64,000 nucleotides of DNA, from the NCBI GenBank assembly GCA_022833215.1, contig JAIPUZ010000086.1:25490-89489 (forward strand), written 5' to 3'. The notes under the pieces were generated by a model. The model saw only the letters and a program-made list of their open reading frames with translations, was not told where the DNA came from and ran no database searches. The translations under genes were made by a program, and so were the position numbers. Every line of letters begins with the position of its first letter. Positions within the stretch are counted from its first letter, which is position 1. Positions 26,749 to 36,491 of the stretch are shown one piece after another. This DNA is from Mesorhizobium sp. Its GTDB lineage: Bacteria; Pseudomonadota; Alphaproteobacteria; Rhizobiales; Rhizobiaceae.

Positions 26749-28232
26749 CGGGCCCGGCGTCCCTTGCCGCGCCGCACGGGAACGATGCAGTCGATCGCCT
26801 CAAGCTGCCCCGTGGCGGTGAGCGTATGCACTTTCGGATAGGTCGATTTTTCCGGCGACAGGATTGGAACCGGCGTCGTCAGGCGCACCGTCGTCTCGTT
26901 CAGTTCGACGAGATCGGCCAGGCCGAGCGCGCCGCCATATCCGTTCGTACCGTCCTGCAAGGGCAGCACGATACGATCGCCCACACGCACGAAATGCCCG
27001 CCCGGCCTTGCCGACGTCCGGTCGACCGTCACCGGGTTGGCGGGATGAGGCACCCATGGTCCCTGCAGACCGGGTGCATGGAAAACCACGAGCGTGTCGG
27101 AGGCGCTGCCATAGCCATAGCGTTCGGTGGCGAACAGCCACAGGCGGCCTTCATGCTCCAGCAAGGTCGCATCGAAAAGCTCCCGATCCGGGATCAGAAC
27201 CGCATGCCGGACCCAGCGCTCGGGGAAGGATTCCGCGCGGTAGAGGATCAGATTGCCCCCCGAACCACCTTCCGGCAGCATCCAGATTTCGCCGTCACGC
27301 GCGAACACCTGCGGATAGGACAGATGGTGAGGCTCATCCAGAACGCAGCGCGGCACCGTCGCCGTTCCGTTGGCGAACACTTCGGCAACGGAAATCACCG
27401 CCTTGTCGGAATCGTAGGGACAATCCTCCACGAAGATGAAATGCCTGCCCTCCCATTCGAAGGGAAACGGATCGGCATAGAAGCGCCTGCCGTCGTCGGG
27501 CAAGGTGATCCAGGGCTCGCCGGCAAGCAGGCCGGTATCGACAACCCTCGCGCCCTTGTGGAACCGGTAGCGCACATCCCAGCGGTGGATATGGGAGACA
27601 AGGCGCTGGATCGTGCCCCTGATCTGGCGCGGGATCATGGACAGCAGCCAGGCGCCGGTCAGTTGTCCGCCGGTCGGGCGCTCCAGCGCGCCAGCCGCAG
27701 GACGGCGGGCGGGCGTCCCGCCATCGGGATGGCGATGGGCCGCGGCGACCATCAGCGTCACCATGCCGGCCAAGACATCGTCCATGCCGCGCAGCAGCGA
27801 AAGACGACTGTCGACCATGGGCTTTCCACGGACCACGGAATGCTGACCGTCGAGGACGATGTCGACATTCGGCAATTGCCCGCGCAGCAGCATCAACGCC
27901 GCCCCCGCAGGCGAGGAAAAGCCCGAGAAGACAGGCTTCAGGGCCGGAGAGGCAACGGCCGCATCCGCGCCAGTCAGATCGAGCCTGAGCGCCATGTCCG
28001 TCCGCGCAGGCGACAGCTGTACGCCCGGCACCATGTCGAGCAGGCCGTTCATGCGAATCCGGAGAGCCCTGCGCTCGAAGCGAAGCAGCCGGTCCAGCGC
28101 CAGCCATCCCGCATCCTGTGCGCCGGCACCCACCAGCGCGACATCGTGACCGAGCGCCCGCAACCGGTCGGCCACGACGACGTGCATGCGACGCACCGCG
28201 TTTTCGGGCACAAGAACATCGATCGCGCTCAT
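26745..28232 (-). CDS. Two-domain protein with C-terminal GINT1-like (glucosamine inositolphosphorylceramide transferase N-domain) beta-propeller
   Basis: This protein of about 495 residues has an N-terminal Rossmann-like half (residues about 1-200, resembling formyltransferase-like or nucleotide-binding folds). The C-terminal half resembles the five-bladed propeller of plant GINT1 and GH43-type proteins, with FYADPFPFEWEGRHFIFVED, SYPQVFARDGEIWMLPEG and DATLLEHEGRLWLFATE. Such proteins recur in bacterial polysaccharide loci without an assigned reaction. The start is uncertain: ATG 28232 is chosen, with ATG 28259 (GGGGG upstream) and GTG 28316 as alternatives. It is coupled to the glycosyltransferase downstream. 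No signal peptide is seen, so it probably acts in the cytoplasm. Confidence 0.65.
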   Translation of the reverse strand: MSAIDVLVPENAVRRMHVVVADRLRALGHDVALVGAGAQDAGWLALDRLLRFERRALRIRMNGLLDMVPGVQLSPARTDMALRLDLTGADAAVASPALKPVFSGFSSPAGAALMLLRGQLPNVDIVLDGQHSVVRGKPMVDSRLSLLRGMDDVLAGMVTLMVAAAHRHPDGGTPARRPAAGALERPTGGQLTGAWLLSMIPRQIRGTIQRLVSHIHRWDVRYRFHKGARVVDTGLLAGEPWITLPDDGRRFYADPFPFEWEGRHFIFVEDCPYDSDKAVISVAEVFANGTATVPRCVLDEPHHLSYPQVFARDGEIWMLPEGGSGGNLILYRAESFPERWVRHAVLIPDRELFDATLLEHEGRLWLFATERYGYGSASDTLVVFHAPGLQGPWVPHPANPVTVDRTSARPGGHFVRVGDRIVLPLQDGTNGYGGALGLADLVELNETTVRLTTPVPILSPEKSTYPKVHTLTATGQLEAIDCIVPVRRGKGRRAR

Positions 28233-28322
28233 GGAGAAACCATCACAAACTGCCTGCATGACGTGGCGCCCCCGGAGTGGCTGGCCGGAGACGCGCCTGA
28301 CCACAGTAATGGTCACGAAACG

Positions 28323-28337
28323 CTAAGTTCGGCTTAA
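28323..28337 (-). promoter_or_regulatory. Near-match CtrA-type box
   Basis: CTAA-GTTCGGC-TTAA matches TTAA-N7-TTAA at seven of eight positions and lies 91-105 bases before the GINT1-like gene. It is weaker than the two perfect boxes at 17286 and 41413 and could be chance. Confidence 0.3.
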
Positions 28338-28390
28338 GGCGACCGCGGACGGGCGCAGCCTGCCACCGGCTCATGCGCGGCCGTCCGGCA

Positions 28391-29521
28391 TCAGGACCGT
28401 GTCCGTACCGGAACCGGTGAAGCGTGCTGGCTCTGCACTTCCGAAGCCGGGGTTCGATGGCGTCGGCGAAAATACGGATCGATCCATTTGTCGATCAAAA
28501 CCGCGTAAAAAACGCAGACGACGAAAGAGGCGAGAAACAGGATGAGCGGCTTGTCGGCCACAGCGCTCCATTGAGCGATCATCAGTTGTATGACGATGAA
28601 GTGCATCAGGTAGATGGAATAGGACCAGACGCCGATCCTGCCGATCCACGTCCAGTTCAAGGGCCGGAACACGAAATTGTCGTGAAAACGGACCGCGCAA
28701 TAAAAGAGCGGATAAAGAGCCAGCCCCTGAAGAGAGTAGCGGAACGTTTGCCTGAAAATCTCGTCCCGATACACGAAAGTGAAGAGCAGAAGGCACAGGG
28801 CGCCGGCAACGAGAAGCCATTGAGCCCCGGACATGCGGCCACGCCCGGAAAGCCTGTCCATCGGGTTGCTCCAAAGGGCCAGCAGCGCACCGTAGAGGAT
28901 GGAGTCTATGCGCGTATCCGTGCCGAAATAGGTGCGCGCCGGATGGAAGCCGGGTTGGTGGGAAAGATATATCCGCCAAAGAAGAACAGCGACGCATACT
29001 AGCGCAAAGACATATCCGATCTCCCGGCGGCGCAGGCCGAAGCCGGTGAGAGCCAGCAGGACAACCGGATAGAATATATAGAAATGCTCCTCGACGGCGA
29101 GGGACCACAGTATGACTGTGCCTTCGGGTATCTTGCCGCCAAAATCAACAAATATCGCATAGTAATTCGCGAAGTAGAAAATCTGCGAAAGCACGCCATA
29201 CAGCGTGATTCCACCCGGCAGCACATTAATGAAAACCAGCAGATAGGCGATCGCCAGGGTAAGGAACAGCGGCGGGAAAAGCCGGAAAAACCGCCGTATG
29301 TAGAAGTTCCTGATGCTGATCGAGCCTGTGTGATCATACTCGTTGAACAGCAGGCTCGTGATCAGGTATCCGCTGAGGAAAAAGAACACCGTGACGCCGA
29401 ATCCGCCCGGTATGATCTCTCCGTAACCGGCATGAGCCGCCATCACGATCAGCACCGATACGGCGCGAATGCCGTTCAGGGACGGGATCATCTGAAAAGG
29501 AAGAGTCATCTGCGAGCCCAT
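28391..29521 (-). CDS. Membrane acyltransferase family 3 (OafA/ExoZ-like)
   Basis: This 376-residue integral membrane protein has about ten hydrophobic segments. The N-terminal family motif is NGIRAVSVLIVMAAHAG with the expected catalytic His, followed by FFFLSGYLITSLLF and RNFYIRRFFRLFPP. These proteins move acetyl or succinyl groups from acyl-CoA onto sugars. The ATG at 29521 is preceded by AGGAAAG at good spacing; the frame extends another 39 codons upstream with no better start. It follows the polymerase gene by 37 bases. It probably O-acylates the repeat unit. Confidence 0.88.
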   Translation of the reverse strand: MGSQMTLPFQMIPSLNGIRAVSVLIVMAAHAGYGEIIPGGFGVTVFFFLSGYLITSLLFNEYDHTGSISIRNFYIRRFFRLFPPLFLTLAIAYLLVFINVLPGGITLYGVLSQIFYFANYYAIFVDFGGKIPEGTVILWSLAVEEHFYIFYPVVLLALTGFGLRRREIGYVFALVCVAVLLWRIYLSHQPGFHPARTYFGTDTRIDSILYGALLALWSNPMDRLSGRGRMSGAQWLLVAGALCLLLFTFVYRDEIFRQTFRYSLQGLALYPLFYCAVRFHDNFVFRPLNWTWIGRIGVWSYSIYLMHFIVIQLMIAQWSAVADKPLILFLASFVVCVFYAVLIDKWIDPYFRRRHRTPASEVQSQHASPVPVRTRS

Positions 29522-29558
29522 GGGAGCTTTCCTGAAAGCGCGGATAAACGAGACCACG

Positions 29559-30935
29559 TCATGATTGACACTGCGACGGAAGCCGGACACCGCCCGCTCC
29601 CGCAACTGGCGTACCGCGGCCGATCCGTGACAGCACATCGTTGGCGCTGTTGGTCACATGCCCCGAAGAAACAGTTTCCCTGCCCTTGCCGATCAGCGCC
29701 AGCATGATGACGGCAGGAACGCTCATCATGTTGCTCTTGCCGCTGATGCCCACGGTGGTGGAAAGAATGAGGAAGATGTAGGCAAGGGGCAGGATGGCGC
29801 CGCGCCCGGCAGCCCGCAACATGTCGACGAACCAGCCGGCTATGCCGAACCACAGCACGGCCGTCATGACGACGCCGAACCGCAGCGCATGGCCCGCCCA
29901 TGAATTTTCTATGCCTTCGGCGAGACCGTTGAGCCGCACCTGAGTATCGAGGCTGATAAGGCGGTAACCCAGCAACAGATTTCGCAAGCTGATATCTTCA
30001 AACAGCCTGAACAATACAACCCTGCTCTGTGCACTGCCCTTGTCGTTGACAAAGCGATTGAGGAAATTGTCGAAGATACCGGCCTGATAAAGAACGAACA
30101 GGGTGAGGGTAACGAGCGGGAGGACCAGCAGGACGGAAACCAGCATCCGCTTGCTGACCTCGCCACCTCGAAGGAACATCAGGAATTTCAAACCGAGAAC
30201 TGTCGCCACAGTCGCATAGACAATCAGGAATGAAACCCGGGAGCCGATGAAGGGCATGGCGGCCATGCACAGGAGGATGACCGGCACCCGCCAGCGGGCT
30301 CCGAGGCCGCGCACATTGCTGACAGTCGTCAGGATGATGGTGTAGACGCCGGTTGCCAGAGCTCCTCCCAGCGGATGCCCCAACAGCGCGGTTGCCCGAT
30401 ACTCCCATTCCTGTTCCCTGTCATTCAGGACGAAGGGAAAAAGGCGCCAGCCGGAAAGACCCTCGACCAGCGATAGGCAACAATTGACGACCATCAGGAT
30501 ATGAACCGTGCGCGCGATATGAAGGCGGGAGCGGTCCCCGACATCGGCGAACAGCATGTAAATTATGGCCGCGACCATGATGGCGTCGATCAGAAAGGAG
30601 GCGGGCTGGTCCCCCTTGAAGCGGGAGATGAATATCCACAGCAGGATGCAGGCAACGAGCAGGAAGGTGGATCCGAGGCAGCGCGCCATCAGATCGAACA
30701 TGTACGCAACGGGGTTGGGGTTGGCGATCACCGCCAGTCCGAGCGCCATGACAAACAGATAGGTTGCGGGATGGATCTTCGTAATGATCGAGCCACCCGG
30801 CGAATTGTAGGGTATGCCGAAAAATTCCAGAGCGAAGCCCGACAACGAAAACATCGCCACAACGCCGAGGAAAAGGAGCAGGTCCACGAGCCCGCGCGCC
30901 TTTGGCCGCGCAATGCTTGGCACTGAATGCTCCAT
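29559..30935 (-). CDS. Polysaccharide polymerase-like membrane protein (VpsF/Wzy type)
   Basis: This protein of about 458 residues has roughly eleven predicted membrane segments and a large periplasmic loop. Features fit the VpsF/Wzy-like O-antigen-ligase superfamily: EWEYRATALLGHPLGGALATG near residue 190, GSRVSFLIVYA near residue 240 and a late NSWAGHALRFG. It has no other enzymatic motif. The position in a locus with a flippase and a Wzz-like protein suggests it is the Wzy polymerase joining repeat units in the periplasm. The ATG at 30935 was chosen with GGCGG upstream; a GTG/ATG further out would add 13 residues. Confidence 0.75.
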   Translation of the reverse strand: MEHSVPSIARPKARGLVDLLLFLGVVAMFSLSGFALEFFGIPYNSPGGSIITKIHPATYLFVMALGLAVIANPNPVAYMFDLMARCLGSTFLLVACILLWIFISRFKGDQPASFLIDAIMVAAIIYMLFADVGDRSRLHIARTVHILMVVNCCLSLVEGLSGWRLFPFVLNDREQEWEYRATALLGHPLGGALATGVYTIILTTVSNVRGLGARWRVPVILLCMAAMPFIGSRVSFLIVYATVATVLGLKFLMFLRGGEVSKRMLVSVLLVLPLVTLTLFVLYQAGIFDNFLNRFVNDKGSAQSRVVLFRLFEDISLRNLLLGYRLISLDTQVRLNGLAEGIENSWAGHALRFGVVMTAVLWFGIAGWFVDMLRAAGRGAILPLAYIFLILSTTVGISGKSNMMSVPAVIMLALIGKGRETVSSGHVTNSANDVLSRIGRGTPVAGAGGVRLPSQCQS

Positions 30936-31314
30936 CGAGCTACCGCCTGTTGTCAGTTGCGCTCTCATCCCCATCCCGTCAGCCCAGATCGCAAGCTGTG
31001 TAGCATCGTCAAGCTTTCAAATCGATGAAGCCGCGCCAGCAGATGCCCCATAAGTTGGCACCGGCGACCCGTGAGGCGCGGCCGGCAGGCAGCAGCAGGA
31101 ATGATGCAGCCATCAGGAAGCGGTTCGGCCAATCGGCCGATGTGCAAACACCCTGTTTCACGCCCGGATGGCGTGCATCCCGCATCGCAAATGCAAGACG
31201 GGGCTTCCTGCCGCCATTCATGATGTATTAGGACGCATCCACTAGGTCTCTGGCGATGCAACCATCGTCATTTCTGACAGCTGGGCCAAGACAGAGGGTC
31301 GGAGAATAGAGGCT
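30936..31314. other. 379-base divergent intergenic region
   Basis: This region separates the polymerase gene (minus) from a GNAT gene (plus). No convincing gene is seen; short open frames have no recognisable content. A 6-bp inverted repeat TCGGCC-AATC-GGCCGA lies at 31125-31140. A possible minus-strand -35 element TTGACG lies near 31010, without a clear -10. It presumably holds both promoters. Confidence 0.5.
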
Positions 31315-32415
31315 GTGAAGAGCGGGAAATCCGAGAATATTCGCACTGAACAGCTGGAATCTGCTCAACTGGAAAGGCAGCAGAATCCTTTTTTTCAGCC
31401 CTGGGTGCTGGATAATGCCCGCAGCCATCTTCTTGCTCGTCACGAAAGGTTCATTTCCATCGGCGGCGACGGGGAAATCGTTCTTCCGCTTGTGGTCGAT
31501 CGGCGCATACCGGGCTTGCTGCCGACCGTTGCCCACATATGGGGGCACAAGCACTGCTTCGACTCGACGCCACTGAAGCAGAATCCCTCGCGCGACGATA
31601 TGGCGACCCTGTTCGATTCCCTTGCCGGACAGGGCATCGACATATTGAGATGGCGCCGCATGCCTACAGACACGGATTTTTCCGCGGCATTGATCGATTT
31701 CCTCGCAGAGCGCGGTCTCGCGCATGAAGAAACGAAGCGCTATCAACGCTCCCTCCTTCTGGCCGGCAGCAACGATCCGGAAAGCTTCCTTGACCGTCTC
31801 AGCAAAAAGCGCCGGAAAGACTTGCGCCGGTGCCGGCAACGCCTGTCGGAGATGGGCACAGTGGAGTTCGTGACATATCAGGGACCGCATGACGCGGCAC
31901 AATGGTGTCACGACTTCATCGAGCTGGAAGCTTCGGGCTGGAAGGGTCCTTCCGGCACCCGTACGGCGATAGGCTGTTCGGAAAACGAACGCGCCTTCTT
32001 CGAAGCCATGGCAAAGGACGGTGCGGCCAGAGGCGATATCATCATTCACAGCCTGACACTGGACTCCAGGCCGATTGCGATGACGGTCAATTTCCGCTCG
32101 GGCACATGGGTCTGGGCCTACAAGGTCGCCTATCGCGAGGAACTGGCCAATCTGTCGCCCGGCGTACAGCTGGAGGTGGAAGGCAGTGTCGCATTCCTGA
32201 ACGACCCGAACATTGCCTGTGTCGATTCCTGCACAGCATCGGGGCATAGCCTGATGGACAATCTGTGGTCCGGCCGGCGGCCCATGGCGGAATACCTGAT
32301 CGCCGTCCGCCCGTCGGTCAACCCTGTGATACGGGCCAGCGGCCTGCTCTGGCGCGGCTATCTCTCACTGAAAAACACAGCGCGCGAAAAGCTCAAAAGC
32401 CCGCGCCCGTCGTAA
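31315..32415 (+). CDS. GNAT-fold acetyltransferase (FemAB/BioF2-like, Acetyltransf_6)
   Basis: This 366-residue protein begins with GTG (AGAGG upstream). The C-terminal half has the FemAB-like/CelD GNAT fold: FLDRLSKKRRKDLRRCRQRL, FIELEASGWKG, and ARGDIIIHSLTLDSRPIAMTVNFRSGTWV split over two strands, followed by YREELANLSPGVQLEVE. The same layout is seen in proteins that transfer acyl or aminoacyl groups to cell-surface polymers. It stands alone on the plus strand between two minus-strand groups of the polysaccharide locus. The donor (acyl-CoA or aminoacyl-tRNA) is not evident. Confidence 0.8.
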   Translation: MKSGKSENIRTEQLESAQLERQQNPFFQPWVLDNARSHLLARHERFISIGGDGEIVLPLVVDRRIPGLLPTVAHIWGHKHCFDSTPLKQNPSRDDMATLFDSLAGQGIDILRWRRMPTDTDFSAALIDFLAERGLAHEETKRYQRSLLLAGSNDPESFLDRLSKKRRKDLRRCRQRLSEMGTVEFVTYQGPHDAAQWCHDFIELEASGWKGPSGTRTAIGCSENERAFFEAMAKDGAARGDIIIHSLTLDSRPIAMTVNFRSGTWVWAYKVAYREELANLSPGVQLEVEGSVAFLNDPNIACVDSCTASGHSLMDNLWSGRRPMAEYLIAVRPSVNPVIRASGLLWRGYLSLKNTAREKLKSPRPS

Positions 32416-32525
32416 CGACATCCGCCGCGCCGGCTTTGGCCGGAAGCCTGCAGGCGCGACAGGCACCCGGTTCGGGCGGCACGTATCGCCCGAGCCCGAA
32501 CCGTAGTCTCACCTATGCCGAAACG

Positions 32526-33827
32526 TCATCGGGGCTGGCGGATGCGAGCCCGATCAGGCGCGAGATGCGACAGATATAATCTCTCCACCGTATCTGCCAG
32601 ATGCCTGTAGTCGCGATTTGCCCTGACCCACGCCGGGCCCCGTGCGCCCATCGCTTCCGCCTTCTGCGGGTCGGTGAACAGGCGGGCCACGCCTTCCGCT
32701 ATCGCCTTGCCTGTATATGCGGTGACGAAGCCTGCCCCGCTGCCGTGGATCACTTCGTTCTGGTCATAATGCACCGTACCTACGACCGGACGTCCCATGG
32801 CCAGATACTCGACCAGCTTCGTAGGCGTCGCGACCTGCTGGGCCGAATCCATCATGAACGGCGACAGGCACACATCAACGCGCTTCACCCAGCCGAGAGC
32901 TTCTGCAAGCGGAAGGCGTCCAGTGAAAATTACACGGTCGGACACACCGAGTTTTTCCATCCGGGCCTCGAGATCCTTCCGCTCGAGGTCGGAAACCGCA
33001 CCGATCAGGACAAGGACGGCATCATGACCTTCCGCCACCAGCTCCGCCAGAGCGTCCATTGTGAGATTGGTGAGGATGCTCACCACATCGGCGCACAGAT
33101 AGGCCATGCTCTTCCTGCCGGCCAGCCGCGGGTCCTCGATCGCGCGGATGGAGTCCGCGTTGTAGCGCTCCGTGGTGACCCCCATGGGAACGGGTGTCAT
33201 CTTCTCCATCGGTATTCCGCGAAAACCCACGCGTTCGCGCATGCGCTTCGACTGCACGATGATGTGGCTGCTGAGAGGCAGGGCCAGCCTGTAAAACAGA
33301 AAGTCGGCCACGATCGCATAAACGATCCGCACGGCCCTGGCAGGCAAGCTCATCGAGTTCAGATTGAGCAGGGCATCGCGCAACCGCCCTTCCAGAACCG
33401 GATAGCTCATCCAGAACAGGCAGGGCGTTCCGGAGATCTTGCAGGCGAGGGTATATGTAATGGCCCACAAAGGCTGGTCCCTGATCTGGACTACATCATA
33501 GTCCCCGCGCGCTGCCGACCATGCCAGCTTCAGGCGAAGCCAGTTCTCCGCCATCCGGTAGCGCAGCACACCGAATCTTTCCGACATCTGGCGACGCGCG
33601 ACATGGAACCGCTCGGCGCCGCGCTCGTCCACACGCGCCGGTCCATCCTGAACGGGGCGCAGGCTCCAGTCGATGTTCAGCCCCCGGCTGACAAGATGAT
33701 TGGAAAACAGCTCGACAAGATCGACGCGAAAGGCCGGATAATCGTCAGGGGCTACGAACAGCATTCTTACACCCGAGAGCGCCCCCTGTTCCGGCGCAAC
33801 CGCGGGCGCTTCCGCTTCAGCCTGCAT
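32526..33827 (-). CDS. Glycosyltransferase family 4
   Basis: This 433-residue GT-B protein contains VRMLFVAPDDYPAFRVDLVE in the acceptor domain, YDVVQIRDQPLWAITYTLA near residue 110 and FMMDSAQQVATPTKLVEYLA with the donor-site glutamates near residue 350. The ATG at 33827 has GGCGGG at ideal spacing; a GTG at 33842 in the same frame is the alternative. It follows the CelD-like gene by 22 bases in the same operon. Sugar specificity is unknown. Confidence 0.87.
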   Translation of the reverse strand: MQAEAEAPAVAPEQGALSGVRMLFVAPDDYPAFRVDLVELFSNHLVSRGLNIDWSLRPVQDGPARVDERGAERFHVARRQMSERFGVLRYRMAENWLRLKLAWSAARGDYDVVQIRDQPLWAITYTLACKISGTPCLFWMSYPVLEGRLRDALLNLNSMSLPARAVRIVYAIVADFLFYRLALPLSSHIIVQSKRMRERVGFRGIPMEKMTPVPMGVTTERYNADSIRAIEDPRLAGRKSMAYLCADVVSILTNLTMDALAELVAEGHDAVLVLIGAVSDLERKDLEARMEKLGVSDRVIFTGRLPLAEALGWVKRVDVCLSPFMMDSAQQVATPTKLVEYLAMGRPVVGTVHYDQNEVIHGSGAGFVTAYTGKAIAEGVARLFTDPQKAEAMGARGPAWVRANRDYRHLADTVERLYLSHLAPDRARIRQPR

Positions 33828-33849
33828 CGTCAAACCCGCCACAGATAGC

Positions 33850-35058
33850 TCATGTAGAAAACCGTTGGGACAGATATGCTTTTGCGAGCCTCAGATACCG
33901 CCAAAGGAACCTGTTCCGCCGCATCAGATTCTTCACCTGCTCACCATAATGGACTGCCCTGATCGTAGCCGAGCCGAGGCCTGTGAAGGCGACATGGATG
34001 TCATCCAGTTCGTGGATGATGTCGCACCAATGCGTCTTGTATTCTTCATACCCCACGCCCAGATCGAACGCGGACAATCCATTTTCGCAACATTGTTCTA
34101 TGTGCCTGAACAGAAGAGCCCGCCCCGGGCCAAAAGACACAAGTTCATCATTGGCGTAGGTAGAGAAGTAAGCATTTACGCGGCCGTGATGGATTCCCGA
34201 GCCCTTCACAGCCCGTGTTTTGCCACCGACCGAAAGTTCCATCATCTCCAGAAGCGGTTCTTCCATGCCTGCGGAGCGCTCGAGGAGCTCATGGAAAAAG
34301 TCCTGAACCCCCGGAGCGGCGAAGCTGTTGGCCTTTCCCTGCTCTGCAAGCCTCTGGCCCTTTTGCATAAAAAAGAAATCGAGGGCCGCCCGGGCGCGCT
34401 CAGGATCGCGCACGGTGTCATAGACAAGAGGACCGGCCTCGCTCATCTTGCGTTCCTGTTTGCGAATGTTTTTCCTGCGCCTCGAACCGTCGGTTCTCGC
34501 GAGCACAGCCGCAAACCCGCCTGAGAGGTCGAATGAATATCCTTCCGTGGGAGACGGACGGGACTGCAATTTCGCAAGCGGCTGGGCTATTCCGTCATGG
34601 AGCCTCGGCGTCCTGTCCAAAAGGGCGCAGTCGACATCAGCAAGGGCAGGCCCGAGCATCGCTTCAACTTCAGAACGCCGCAGACGTTCCATCGCGGCCA
34701 CGGCTTCCCTGCTCCAGAGGCCAAAATTGTAGCTGGAATGGTCGCCGCCGATCCATGTTGCAATGCGCACGGGACCGGTTCTGGAAATCTGCAGCGGCAG
34801 AATGAACGCCGGCTGCCCATCGAGCCTGCCCAGAACGATGGCGGGGCGTGCCTTCAGATGCGGCAGGACATGACGGACGTTGGAATCCACCCATTCGTAG
34901 CGCTGGAAAACGGTTGCGACGCCGGCCGATTCGAGCTGTCGCCACTCCTTCTCGATATCCGATGGCCTGTCGAAGCTTTCGACCTGGAAAGGAGAGCCTG
35001 TTCGATCGGCGACCCCGGCCGCCGCTACGCTGGAAGCCGTACTCGGCTGCGACGTCAT
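33850..35058 (-). CDS. CelD/BcsL family GNAT acetyltransferase
   Basis: This 402-residue protein has the two-part Acetyltransf_6 architecture. The N-terminal GNAT-like half contains WRQLESAGVATVFQRYEW and the C-terminal half contains RRKNIRKQERKMSEAG, then LDFFFMQKGQRLAEQGK, GSGIHHGRVNAYFSTYAND and FDLGVGYEEYKTHWCD. BcsL/CelD-type proteins occur in cellulose and exopolysaccharide loci and are thought to acylate the polymer or its precursor. The end overlaps nothing but is only 22 bases before the glycosyltransferase start. The exact reaction is unknown. Confidence 0.85.
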   Translation of the reverse strand: MTSQPSTASSVAAAGVADRTGSPFQVESFDRPSDIEKEWRQLESAGVATVFQRYEWVDSNVRHVLPHLKARPAIVLGRLDGQPAFILPLQISRTGPVRIATWIGGDHSSYNFGLWSREAVAAMERLRRSEVEAMLGPALADVDCALLDRTPRLHDGIAQPLAKLQSRPSPTEGYSFDLSGGFAAVLARTDGSRRRKNIRKQERKMSEAGPLVYDTVRDPERARAALDFFFMQKGQRLAEQGKANSFAAPGVQDFFHELLERSAGMEEPLLEMMELSVGGKTRAVKGSGIHHGRVNAYFSTYANDELVSFGPGRALLFRHIEQCCENGLSAFDLGVGYEEYKTHWCDIIHELDDIHVAFTGLGSATIRAVHYGEQVKNLMRRNRFLWRYLRLAKAYLSQRFST

Positions 35059-35345
35059 ATTTCCTGAAGCTCCCTGGTACCGTTGCAGGCATGAATCAAC
35101 TCGTTCAGCCGGGCGGAGATATCACACCGTGATCCAAGCATATCTCCGGTTAAGGAATAGTCTTGAGCCGTTCAGAAAAACACTGCAGATACAGGCGCAG
35201 GGGTACGGCAGGCATGTTTTGCCGCGTCGGCGGCTTGTAACGGAAACACGGATATGTGGCCGATTTCAGAATAACGCGTGACCGATATGAGCACAATCGG
35301 GCTGGAGTTTTCTACCCGACCTTCATCGGCATGACCCATTGCCCG

Positions 35346-36491
35346 TCACGGAGCACGCCCCGAGCGGGCATCTCCGGTAAGCACCTGTGCAGCAGGCGCA
35401 GGATCTGGCCTGCCCCTTCTGAGACGGAAGCGCAGATTCAGCGCAGGACGCTCCACAAATGTCCAGGAGAGCCAGGCGACCAGCGCTGCGAGGACGGTTG
35501 CCGATATCGCATTTGCGAAGACGCCCTGCCCCGGAAAGAAGCTGATGAGGCATTGCTGGAGGAAAAAACCCCAAACATATATTCCATAGGAAAGGTCGGT
35601 GCGATCCGCCGCATCCTGCAGCCATCCGGCCTGAAAGCTGCCCAGCCAGAAACTCAGATAGGCGGCGGCGACCATTCCCAGCGGCAGTTTCAGGAGCGAT
35701 CCGGACGCCAGACAAAAGCCGAGCGGAATCCAGATCGCCAGCAGCCAGGGAAGGCTCAGCCTGATGCGATCCCGCTCGAACCAGGCGGTCACCCCCAGAT
35801 AGAATGCGAAGAAGAGGCGGGCCAACCGGGTAGCGAGTTCACTGTGCCCGGTCATTTCGGGCAGCAGCAACAGGACACAGGAAACGCCCAGAACAACCGC
35901 CAGCAGAAGCCGCCGGATACCGGCCCCGGCCTTCAGGAAGCCAAGCGCAAGCATGAAGATTATGAGGCTTACGTAGCAGATCACCTCGTAGCGGATGGTC
36001 CAGATGGGAATATTGAGGACACCCGGCCAGGGGTTGTCTTCGAAAACCCCTGCAAGCGTGGTTTCAGACGAGAAGATAAGGAGGCTCCTGGCCAGGAAGG
36101 GACCGATATTTGCAACCGTCCAGTATTCGCCGGCCGACACGCTGGTGAGGAACAGGCCAGACACGATCACGATCGCCACGCAGACACAGACGAGAGCCGG
36201 CATGATGCGCAGGATTCGGGCCAGCACGAAGTCGACCACGTCGCGCGACCGCTCCCAGCTCGATGCCACCATGAAACCGGACAGGGAGAAAAATATGTTC
36301 ACCGCATGACTTCCCAGCGAATAGCCGGTCACGTCCCGCAGGGGCTCCGAGGCGTCCTCGCCCAGCACGACGGCATAGGAATGGGTCCAGATCACGAGCA
36401 CGGCCGCGATCACTCTGATGATGCCATAGCTGTTGGCGCCACGCCTTGCGGCGCTCGCCAGAAAAAAGGGATCGCTCCCGCGTTTTGACAT
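35346..36491 (-). CDS. Membrane acyltransferase family 3
   Basis: This 381-residue integral membrane protein is the second of three acyltransferase-3 proteins in the locus. The N-terminal motif reads IIRVIAAVLVIWTHSYAV (catalytic His), followed by NIFFSLSGFMVASSWERS and LARILRIMPAL, then about ten membrane segments. The ATG at 36491 has a near-perfect AGGAGAAAGG Shine-Dalgarno sequence, so the 22 codons further upstream are excluded. The short Arg/Pro-rich C-terminal tail is cytoplasmic. It is divergent from the flippase gene and 287 bases ahead of the CelD-like gene. Confidence 0.88.
   Translation of the reverse strand: MSKRGSDPFFLASAARRGANSYGIIRVIAAVLVIWTHSYAVVLGEDASEPLRDVTGYSLGSHAVNIFFSLSGFMVASSWERSRDVVDFVLARILRIMPALVCVCVAIVIVSGLFLTSVSAGEYWTVANIGPFLARSLLIFSSETTLAGVFEDNPWPGVLNIPIWTIRYEVICYVSLIIFMLALGFLKAGAGIRRLLLAVVLGVSCVLLLLPEMTGHSELATRLARLFFAFYLGVTAWFERDRIRLSLPWLLAIWIPLGFCLASGSLLKLPLGMVAAAYLSFWLGSFQAGWLQDAADRTDLSYGIYVWGFFLQQCLISFFPGQGVFANAISATVLAALVAWLSWTFVERPALNLRFRLRRGRPDPAPAAQVLTGDARSGRAP

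Noticed and set aside
22366-28337. Long antisense frames opposite the glycosyltransferase, asnB and GINT1-like genes
   Set aside because: The sense strands encode proteins with clear motifs; the antisense products have none.
35059-35345. An additional small gene between the CelD-like gene and the acyltransferase
   Set aside because: Short frames here lack a Shine-Dalgarno sequence and any recognisable content.
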